DNA from: Rhypophila decipiens
Taxonomy: Eukaryota; Ascomycota; Sordariomycetes; Sordariales; Naviculisporaceae
Direction of reading: 5' to 3'
DNA length: 64,000 nt
Assembly: GCA_033297075.1 (NCBI GenBank)
Contig: MU858189.1
Coordinates: forward strand, 1-64,000
The position numbers and the translations under genes are program-made. This document shows, piece after piece, positions 55,450 to 64,000 of this stretch (position 1 is the stretch's first letter; every line of letters begins with the position of its first letter). The notes beneath the pieces were generated by a model. It saw only the letters and a list, made by a program, of their open reading frames with translations, ran no database searches and was not told the origin of the DNA.

Positions 55450-56999
55450 ATGGTTTCCTTTTTTCCACATGTGTCCATAATTTCTTTGGTACTGCTGTTT
55501 TCTTTCCCTCCTCAAATCCTTTGCAGCGTCCTGTCCCACGACACATATCATCCCAACTCAAGGCCCTCGTTCCCCGTCCTGGCCCGACAACAAAGCACCC
55601 GCGGTGACAACTCTTCATCAACAAACTCAACCGACGACGACAGCAGTGGTCGACGCCCCCGCCGCACAGACTGCGAGATCTTTGCCAACCGCTTCCTCTC
55701 CAACGGCACCTTTTGCTCAACCATCCCCCAGGTAGACCCAAACACAACCCACCACGTCCCGATAACCTGTCCCACCCGGCCCCAAGGCGGCATCTGTCTT
55801 CCCCTCTCGGCATGCTTCCTCCCTGCGGGTCTAAACAGCCCGCCGCACTCGATCCAGCTCCTTCTCTCGGCGCCGCCCCTGCCCGAGCCGGCAAATAATA
55901 CCACTGGCAACTCTTCTTCTTCTGATCCCGCCAAAAGTGCACCACCCAATGGAGACTGCTCCTCTCAAATCAGCATCTTGACCGTGCTAGCGGTGATCAA
56001 CATTGTCGAAGCAGCATCCAACTTGATCCAAGGACATGATCGTGTACGAGGCCATTTAGCCCGCTTCCGGGACGTCGTGCCGGGCTATTTCCGCCGCTCT
56101 GCTGCTGGGTCCAGCTCTAGTAGTCCTTCACAGCAGCAGAGAAAGCTGGACCCCGGTCGCAGGCACGATATCCGCCCTCACGACCTTCTTTTTCCAGGTC
56201 TTACTTCCCGCTATCGGATCGTGGGCGGAGAACAAGGATCGTGGATTTTCGTTTGGCGGTCTGCTAGGGATGTGGGTTCTTCGTCCTAGGGGCGCGTTTC
56301 CCATGTTTATACTCGTTCGTCTTGTCGGATGGGCTGGGTTCAAAGCGACCTTGTTTGATGCCATTGTTACCGAGTCATTGCTGGATTTGGTCGCGTTGCC
56401 GTGGGCATTGACGTTTGTCTTGACTAGTCGGGCGGGAAATGCAGATGGGCCAAAGGGCTGTGGAGTGGAGGGGTATGAAGGACCGTCTGATAGTCAGGAT
56501 ATGAGGCTTGGGCTGGCGTATGCAAGCTTTGGATGGGCTACGGCTGCCGGGGTGATGAGCAGTCTTGTGTTGGCGCAGTTTGTGATTATGTCGTTTAATA
56601 AGGGAGAGTCGTTGACACCGGAGGAGCTGAAGGAAAAAGACGAGAGGGAAAAGGAGGAGGAGGAGGAACGGGGGAGGAGGGGCTGGTTTTGGAGGAGGAT
56701 GGTGGTTAGGGAGAAGAGGACGATGGTGCCTGTTGTGGTGGCTATGGGGACGTTTATTGGGAATTGGGTGCTTTGGGGTCGTAAGTCTTTACCTGTCCTG
56801 TGGTTGATGATGATTACTAACATGAGCTTTGCAAACAGAGTTCACGTCGCTACAGGGGAATAATTACTGCGAGGGAGCTGGCGGTGTGGCGACCTTGGCG
56901 ATTAGCATCGTCCATCAGATTTTGATTCCCTTGTTGAGGGCTTGCTTTGGGGTCGCGCCGGACCAGCCAGGCAAGAGAGTGGATGACGAGTCTGAGTGA
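55450..56999 (+). pseudogene. multi-pass membrane protein, fungal unknown, frame break
   Basis: The ATG at 55450 (MVSFFPHVSII) gives a signal-like helix and a glycosylation-prone Cys-containing ectodomain (CEIFANRFLSNGTFCSTIP, PTRPQGGICLPLSACF). A first membrane helix follows (ISILTVLAVINIVEAAS). The frame then changes at about 56060-56140. The second frame reads SWTPVAGTISALTTFFFQVL, GLLGMWVLRPRGAFPM and further helices. A canonical intron (56781-56838) joins to TSLQGNNYCEGAG and a last helix, ending at the TGA at 56997-56999. This layout resembles an ascomycete family of unknown membrane proteins. I could not find an intron that repairs the frame, so it is a broken gene or a sequencing error. 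It converges with the next gene only 5 bp away. Confidence 0.6.
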
Positions 57000-59900
57000 T
57001 GTACCTAGGCATAGTCAACCCTCACGCGTACCATGACGCCCCTAGGATCCCCAGTTCCACCCGCAGCATCTCGTACTTTCCTCTCTCCCAAGTCATACCA
57101 CCTCCCCATCCCCACAACAAGCCTATCCATCTCCCTCTGGCTCTTGGCCAGCGGCCCCGCGGCCAACCCCTCAAAGTCAGCGACCATCCTCGCCCCGCAC
57201 AGGTAATACATGCAGCCCAGGATGGTATCCGTCCCTACCTCCAGCAGCCGCATCTTGCGATTATTCGCATCATTTGTCGCCCGACAACGGGATTGGAAAT
57301 CCATGACGAAAATAACAGCCAAAACGACAACCATGTAGCCCAGAAACGCTACAGACATCCACGTACAAGCCTCGTGGATCTTCCAAGTTACTGCGTTGGG
57401 AAACGGGATATTGGAGAGTAACAAGGGTGTAAATTTGGCAAACAAGGTTGCGAGGCAGATGTGGAACTCTACCGATGGCCATGGCATATCAGCCAGTGAT
57501 GTGATGCCCCGTATGTTGAAGTTGGGCCTGGTACGCCAAAGACCGAGAAAGATGTTGGACGGCGGGGAGAGGAGGATCGAGTCTTGGGCTAGCTGAGGTT
57601 TCGAGACTAGGAGTTGGTGTATTTGGGACGAGGACGTATCTTTGTATTTCAGGTTAGTAATGGAAAGTACCAGATGGAAGGCTGTCTGTCACTCACAGGA
57701 AAATTAGTAATTCCAAAAGGCATCAATGGTGGTTCCAAACGAAGCAAACAAGATGCGGACGCCAATGGTCTGGCTGTTCATGAAGGATTCGAATGTCGAG
57801 TTGACGGGGCCCACGGTGATTTCGTAATACAAGATCAGGATCAAGAGGCCGAGGGTGAAGACCAATGCTGCGACTCGGACGGTGAATTCCCACGTAGGAG
57901 GCAACATTTGTGAGAACATGGATGATTTGCTCTCTGGGTTTGCTGGTATAGCCTTTCTAGTTGAGGCCGGGGAAATAACCTGGATGCCGTATCGAGTTTC
58001 ATTGTCATATCCCAAGCGAAATTGACGTCCATCCAACGCTCGTCTGATATGCGCCATTACGGGATTCTGGCTCTTTCTGCCTGCATGTGCTTCATTGGCG
58101 GGCACTGAACATAGCAGTTGTCGCACTCGGCCGTCTTGATTGCCGGCCATGAAGCTAGCCATGCTGGCAATACTCCACAGGTCCGCCACAAGTCCAGACG
58201 TCCAGCGTGCTAATAGGATGGTGATAAGAATGATGAACAACCCTAAGCCGACAATCAGGCCCTCGGCAACTCGCATGATGGCAGTCGACTTCCGGAGTCC
58301 AACTGCGCAGAACTTTAAAGGTCGGGGGTCCAGCCATGGTATGTTCCTGCCGCATTCCGAGGTTATCTCGAGCCGTATGACTTCGGACGAGAGAGTCACC
58401 AGGATGGTAGCAAAAAGGGTCAGTAACGTTGCGAGTAGTGGCAGAGGCTCTTTGAACCGTTTCAAGAAACGATCGGCGATAAAGGGAGCTGACAGCATGT
58501 TTGGGTTGCGAGAAAGATCAAGCGAGTCTTCCAACGTTGCCCCTTGGGTGCCACTACTGGTATGGCGCAAGGCTCTGAAAGGCAAGATCGAGTTGAGGCT
58601 GGCCGTCAAGACCTGCAGAAGAACGAGCACGAGCGTGGATAGAAGGACCGGGACGACAGATACCATGAGGTAGGCGCCTTCGGATCGGAGATTGTAATAG
58701 TACGAGTGTGCATCGGGAGAAATCGGTCCAGCGGGAGGAAATGGTAGATACGGTGGCCGAGGCCCGGAAGGTGTCTGGAACGGTGTAGCAGCCCCTGTTG
58801 CATTGTCTGTTCCCGTCGTGTCATTAAACTTGAACGCCGGGACAGTCACAGCGCTAACGAATCCCGGCGGCGCCGGCCTTGTCAAAGCGCTCTTTATTGT
58901 GGTGGATGGTGGTACTTTGTTGATGCTCATGGGAATCATTGCACCGTCGGCCTCTGTTTCCATGGCTGTTCCCGTGGCCTCGTCAAACGCCGAGACATGA
59001 TTTGTAAATGCCGGCTTTGCTAATGTTGTCGATGCGCTCTCCATTTCAGTGGTTAATAGTACTTTCCTGATGCTCTGGTCGGTCCTCGATGGAACAAATA
59101 CGCCGTCGCGTCGAGTTTCTCTGCTGGACTGTGGCTTGACATCGTGTGAGGTTGCACATGCGGAGATGCACGGCTCTGGGCAATACTAGCATCTCCCGAA
59201 CGTGATGAATCTTGTAGGGCCATGATGGGTAGACCAATAACAGTGGGCAGTTTTGGATTCGGGATTAAGTTTGTTGTCGGAATGGCGCCTGCAGTACTAC
59301 TGCTGATTGCCATGACGATTGTGGAAGTATTAGCCGTGTCCATCGTCTCGGATGATCTCGACCTGGACTGCCTCCGTGACGGTGACAGGGAACTGATTTT
59401 AATAATGATTTTAAGGGTGGAAGCGGGAGGCTGTGAAGCAGGCCTGGGAATTGAGAGAATTGCTGTCCTGCTCTCGTGGAAAGTGCTAGTGTCTGTCTTG
59501 TGGCTGCTAAGAGTAGGAGTTGATGTAGGAGTAGCATGTGGTGCAAGGGTCGGCGACGGGCCCGGGGCCAAAGAAGTAGAGGATGGGCTGCTGCTAGCTG
59601 TGGAATCGGTGGTTGTTTGCGGTGGTATGACAGACGGGCCCGCAGACGGGGCAGCACGAACCGGCCTCGCTAGTGGAAAAGTCCACCAGACCGTCGCTGA
59701 GGGGTCAGTCACCTCAGAGGTAGGAAAGCACTTCCCGTTTGGGTCACCCGGATCGTCGAAATCGGACCCCCAAAAGCAAGGGTTCAAAAAGAAGGATTTC
59801 GAACCTGTCGCATCGACTGTCGGCCACGCCGACCCAGTCCAACGCTCTGGGAACACTGCAGGGCACTGTCGGTTGACCGGACGAGGTTGCCAAACCCATC

Positions 59901-60040
59901 CGTCATATCGATACCGGCAGTTCGGGTCACAACAGCCATCAGAATGTTTCCTTTCTCATCCGTGATTGGATATTGCCACGTTCGATAGCCGTATGGTGGT
60001 ACTCAAAAGTCGCTCGGTGGCGGTGTTGTCATGGTGAAGA

Positions 60041-60209
60041 TGTCAGAAGTGCTGCACGCTGGATTCTGTCGATTTTATTGGGAGTTTTTAACTGTGTCCT
60101 TCTGTTTTTCTTCCGCTCTCTGGCAAAGCCAGAGAGCCTTCTTTATAGCTATGATGGTGGCAAGCCGCGCACGTCTGTGGCAACTAGATACAAATCCATG
60201 ATTCTGACC
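60041..60209 (+). mobile_element. MITE relic (copy 3) inside DUF3433-like gene
   Basis: The core 60110-60165 matches copies 1 and 2: the hairpin at 60115-60137 followed by CCTTCTTTATAGCTATGATGG. Weak ends (TGTCAGAAG at 60041 and ATTCTGACC at 60209) resemble the family termini, but no target-site duplication is visible, so the boundaries are uncertain. The left end and core lie inside the predicted intron 60002-60191; the putative right end falls in codons for WSES, so it may be coincidental. Confidence 0.55.
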
Positions 60210-60706
60210 ATTGCTCGAACCTTCTTTCCTGACAGGCACCCCTCTCCATCTGACAGAAGACTCCAAGTCCCAGCTCGGCCGGGTCGACAATTTGAGTTCC
60301 CCACCGATCAACCGTAGTCCTTGTTGGGTATGTGGTCCTTGTAAAGGCGGTATTTGCGAAATATTCCTTGTAAACGTTGAATGACGCTATCGCGTACATT
60401 GCCGACCTGCAGCCTTCATCGGATGACTCGAAGTAGTGCTGCTGCCCCAAGCTTTCGCCCCATCCGTAGGGCCAGTCGAATTCAATTTGGCAAGGGCACC
60501 ATGACGTGTCATTGGTCCAGAAGGTGTCGATCTGCTCCTGGACATATAACGAACCCTGAAAATCCCAACAGTCATCATGACCGTCGACGCATGGCCCGAC
60601 AATCTCAATGTAAGACGTCTTCACTACCCAAGTTGGGGCCCCCCATCCACAATAGGTTTGGACTGGAACAAATGGTTTGGGAAAGTCGTCCTCCGGGGGA
60701 CGCGCG

Positions 60707-60742
60707 TCTGGATCTGGATCTGGATCTGGATCTGGATCTGGA
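60707..60742. repeat. hexanucleotide repeat (TGGATC)n
   Basis: About six copies of CTGGATCTGGAT-type units within the coding sequence of the DUF3433-like gene. On the minus strand they encode an Asp-Pro dipeptide run just outside the membrane helix. Confidence 0.8.
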
Positions 60743-61293
60743 GTTGCGATGCGTGCTAGTGTTGGTGCCGGTGCCGGTGCGGGGTCATTGACCTCAAGGA
60801 CACTGTAATGCGCCGGGGGGAGGTCATGTACCTCGTATTCCAAAAACCCAAAGAGACCTGAGAGGACTGCGAGGAGGAAAAGAGAAAATGGCCACCTCAG
60901 GGGGGTAGCCTTGTAGTTCGGTATTGCGTCCGAGTCGTCCCTCGGTGCAGTTATTTCAAGTTCGAATGCCGTCGTGGGACGTTCTGTCGGCTGGCTTTCT
61001 GGGAGGGAAGCTGTTGTGGAGTAGACAGAGGGAGCTAGACGGTCGGTGCTGTAAGTTCCAATACCTCGCGTGGCTGCTGGTAGAGTCTCGAGCTCGAACT
61101 CGTATTCTGATATGCTAGTGCCTGTACCCAAAACCACTGGGCTGTCGGGTGCGCTGGATAAAAGTACTTGATGCCGTGTTGTTGCGGCTGTTTGCTCGAG
61201 CTTTGGTGAGTGCGTTGGGATATTGTCGGTTTGACGAGCAGATGCCGCCTGAGTACAAGCGTCCCGGTCGTGTTCATGTCCCAGGTCTGCCAT

Positions 61294-62887
61294 TATGGGT
61301 GCTTGCTTGGGATCAATTTCGCTGGGGCATCCCAAGTGAGCAAAAAGGACGACCCCACTGGGTGCTATAATGGAACAATACCGATTCAAGTCGTACAACA
61401 AGGAATGGTAACTGGGTGGGTTCTGGAAGGCACACTGTCGTAATGCAACCTAAAAGGAAAAAATATCGATTATATTAACAACTTGCATAATGCCCCACTA
61501 GACCCCCCGGGCCTCCATCTTCTCTGTGAAGAGCTGGAGCCTGGAATAGATGCGGTTGTATAAGTGGCTCCCTTGGAGCTCTGTATGCAGGACGAAATGA
61601 ATAGGCTCTCATGTACTATAACCTATATATTGCGCTATCGTGTGGTTGCCAACATGTCCATCTGCGAGGATCAACTACATACATATATCGACTCTCGAGT
61701 CTGGGTAACTCAGGGCACGCCACATTGTTAATGGTGAAAATTTGTCCATAAATAGATTACCTACAAACTCAATAAGTTATAACTGTTATAACTGGTCGAC
61801 CAGGCCTCTTGGCGGTAGTAGTGAACGGGTTGTTGGTCGCACAAGTTGGAAAGCAGCACCCTCGCGGGACGGCGCGCAACCCACAATGTAGCATTTAGCC
61901 CCCAGGATAGGAACTCAAGCATGTATAGGCCTGGGGCGCTCAGTAGTGGCTCCCAAACAACTGATTGGACGACTAAGAATATCCAATAACTTGAATGCTT
62001 GAAATATCATATTGAAATCGAGCGATTAAACGTTCTGACAATGTCCTATAGCATTCGAGGATTGTGTGATGAAAGGGGAGAGTTAAGTAAGTCCGGTGCT
62101 CGAACCTCTAGCATCTGACCGGGAAGGACGTTACGTTAGTTTTGTTGCACAGCCAGCGTCGCCCGAAGATATCTCAGAAACATGGTGCAACTATGCACAA
62201 ACCAATCGCGAGGGAAAGAGTCTAACTCGCCACAAACACATTGTCATTCGGAAGGAATTCCCTTTGATGTTGATTATTCTGAAACCGACTCGGCGAAATA
62301 ATCAGGCCGACCACCAAGTCAGCTGTAAGCCTTCTTCAGGCGCGAGCCCGAGGCCCAGAGTGTTGTCTAACTGTTCTAGGCCAAGAACAACGATGCTGAT
62401 GGTGGCGATGTTTGTTCTCAGGGGCATGTGTGCATTAGTGTACTCATGAATATCTGCCCGTATTATAAGTCTCAGTTGCAGTTCTCTTCCATCTTTTGTC
62501 TGGGCTGCGATGATGCCGGCATCATCACGGCCAAATGTAACCCGAGAAGAGAGCACATATAATTCCAGGGCGACAGTTTGAATATCAACTTGCATTGGTT
62601 GGAGGCTGCGCATGGGGTAATCACTGACATGTTTTCAGCCGAACGGGGGCGAACGGTATCAAGGAAACAACTATAAAGAGCGCTGTTGTCAACTGGAGAT
62701 TGAGATGACTCTGGCCTCGTCTTTATCGTCATCATCTCAACTTCAGTCAGAGAACCATCTCATCAGATTCAATCATCCTCTAAGAGTCAGAACCCAATCA
62801 GTCAGTACTCTGTATCTTGTTTCCCAACCACGCGTCTATCAAGACAAATCATAATTAACGCACCCAGACGCAATCAAAACTGCCAAA
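61294..62887. other. spacer
   Basis: About 1.6 kb with no supported gene. A TATAAAG near 62670 may serve the downstream small secreted protein gene. Confidence 0.45.
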
Positions 62888-63169
62888 ATGCTCCACAAGT
62901 ACATCCTCACCGTCTTCCTGGCGACCATGGCCACGGCGGCCCCGTCCAATCCCAACGAGAACCCCGTTGAAGATGCCGTCCTCGACAAGCGCTGCACCAA
63001 CTGGAAGGCCAAGGGGGGCGATTGCGACAAGGACTGGGGCGGCAACTGCTACAACGCCTGCGTGAGGGAGGGTCTCGACAAGGGCTGCAAGAAGGGCGAC
63101 ATCAGCTCCGACATTGTCCGTGGCTGCTGGAATCCGCTCCAGAGCAAGTGTTCTTGCCATTGCTGCTAG
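62888..63169 (+). CDS. small secreted cysteine-rich prepropeptide
   Basis: Single exon of 93 residues from an ATG in AAA-ATG context. Signal peptide MLHKYILTVFLATMATAA, then an acidic propeptide ending in LDKR, a Kex2 processing site at about residues 32-35. The mature part of about 58 residues is basic and Gly-rich and contains ten cysteines (spacing CX10C...CX3C...C...C...CXCXCC), enough for five disulfides. This layout is that of defensin-like or antimicrobial and effector peptides of fungi. I cannot assign it to a characterised family and infer no activity. It stands alone in a gene-poor stretch. Confidence 0.78.
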   Translation: MLHKYILTVFLATMATAAPSNPNENPVEDAVLDKRCTNWKAKGGDCDKDWGGNCYNACVREGLDKGCKKGDISSDIVRGCWNPLQSKCSCHCC

Positions 63170-64000
63170 GTGCGACCTGACCGGTTGTCTTTGGTTGTCT
63201 TTGGTTGTCATTGGTTAGTAGAGCATGTATATTGAATGGACTCGGTGTCTAAATGAGACCCTGGCATGTTGGTTTGCAAGAAAGTGTCCGTCAATAGATG
63301 AGTTGCCCACCAAGTCTGAAGACTGTGTGGCGAGCCAAGCAAAGTGTCACAGGATTAATTAAATCTGTTGCTTCCGGCAATACCGTATTGTCAGGTTATC
63401 CTTTATCTAGAGTCTAGAGCGTGTCCAAAGTCTAGCCAAGAACGATGTCACGTCCCAATACGTGTACACTCCGTCGCCACCGATGCTAGGGGCAGGTTGA
63501 CAATGTCCCGCACAGGCCTATCATATCAAGGTTCCTTGGCTGTTTGCCTTGCCAGTATTCTGCCTAGAGCAATATATGCTCATGAAATCACCCGTGCTTG
63601 TCGTTACACGAAAGAGCTCGGGGGGCGAAAGCGTTATCAGACCAGCCCGGAAGATCGGCAGTGGGTATCTGTGTAACCGCACCTCAAGCTTTCATTGCAT
63701 CATTCTGTCTCGTTCGAAGGGCTCTGGATGCCGAACTTTCAATGAGGGACTTGGCCACTCGATACTGATTATCGCGGCATTGGCCCAGAGTCCAGCCTGA
63801 CCATCTCACTCGCAACTTCTATCAGTCACTGCCAGAGACTGCCATGGACAACCGCTTCAGTTATATTCATTCCCGGCTTTGTCAGTAGCTTGAACATAAT
63901 GTCTGACATGGCGCTGAATAAGTCGGACCTTCCGTCAGCAATCGAAATTGATATCACCGACTACCACCGGCCGCCAAGCGCATACACTCAAAGCAACGAG
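63170..64000. other. right edge, no gene seen
   Basis: The 3' UTR of the small secreted protein gene, with TTGTCTTTGG repeated in tandem just after the stop, then about 700 bp of non-coding sequence. Small frames at 63368-63800 have no supporting features. Confidence 0.45.

Larger units (their letters stand above)
57005..61293 (-). pseudogene. DUF3433-like large membrane protein, multiply interrupted
   Basis: The parts are collinear on the minus strand. Part 1 from the ATG at 61293: cytosolic tail, membrane helix (RWPFSLFLLAVLSGLFGF), Asp-Pro repeat, ectodomain YCGWGAPTWVVKTSYIEIVG through SMYAIASFNVYKEYF to SESWI. A predicted GT-AG intron (60191-60002) then joins in phase to PPYGYRTWQYPITDEKGN. 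The frame changes at about 59900 to a CCDPNCRYRYDGWVWQP and Thr/Ser-rich part, and again at about 59050. Part 3 (to 57704) holds helices and ends FGTTIDAFWNY followed by an in-frame TAA, 10 nt before a normal donor (GTGAGT). After that intron the frame continues as SILLSPPSNIFLGLW and a last helix pair to 57005. The part order fits DUF3433 proteins of fungal membranes, function unknown. Several lesions suggest a pseudogene, unless they are assembly errors. Confidence 0.62.

Noticed and set aside
1..64000. CRISPR arrays, bacterial operons, riboswitches or rRNA genes
   Set aside because: The sequence is eukaryotic with spliceosomal introns throughout. No array of spaced repeats or rRNA-like segment was seen.

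Overview
This window is nuclear DNA from a filamentous ascomycete (Pezizomycotina, probably a Sordariomycete). The evidence is short GT-AG introns of about 50-115 nt with CTAAC/CTGAC branch sites, and fungus-specific families: two HET-domain proteins, DUF1996, DUF3433-like, DUF7587-like, WSC, a pisatin-demethylase-like P450, an ABCG/PDR transporter and a dimethylallyltryptophan-type prenyltransferase. Gene density is moderate, with several 1-2 kb gaps, and the content is accessory: secreted, transport, oxidative and self-recognition genes rather than housekeeping genes.

Layout. 0.3-7 kb: a conserved fungal protein with an apparent 1-nt frameshift, a doubtful small membrane protein, a BTB-like protein (2 exons) and a conserved unknown. 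9-15.6 kb: a secreted DUF1996 protein, a P450 (4 exons) and a convergent HET gene. 16-18.7 kb: a second HET gene whose end is interrupted by a 225-bp MITE. 18.8-26 kb: a secreted intradiol dioxygenase, a degenerate inverted-repeat element, a decayed ABCC transporter and a secreted SsuA-like binding protein. 28-32 kb: a four-WSC secreted protein and a cysteine-rich secreted protein. 32.5 kb: an unrelated MITE. 33.8-41 kb, all on minus: an FtsJ-like methyltransferase, a TauD-type dioxygenase, a BBE-like FAD oxidase and an unknown protein. 41.6-46.3 kb: a complete ABCG/PDR pump. 48-49.5 kb: a secreted sorbosone/pyranose dehydrogenase-like beta-propeller. 50.8 kb: a second MITE copy. 51.7-54.5 kb: the prenyltransferase and a DUF7587-like protein. 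55.4-61.3 kb: two convergent membrane-protein genes, both with broken frames. 62.9 kb: a small secreted Cys-rich prepropeptide.

What ties the window together. The prenyltransferase, BBE-like oxidase, P450, TauD enzyme and two transporter loci look like a loose specialised-metabolism repertoire, but no PKS, NRPS or terpene synthase backbone gene is present, so I do not call a cluster. The clearest unexpected structure is a MITE family with TGTCRGAATAT terminal repeats, 5-bp target-site duplications and an internal 10-bp hairpin. One copy truncates a HET gene and supplies its stop codon. A second is free-standing. A diverged relic of its core lies wholly inside a predicted intron of the DUF3433-like gene. 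Several conserved genes carry single-nucleotide frame changes, so either local gene decay or unpolished long-read assembly errors must be considered.
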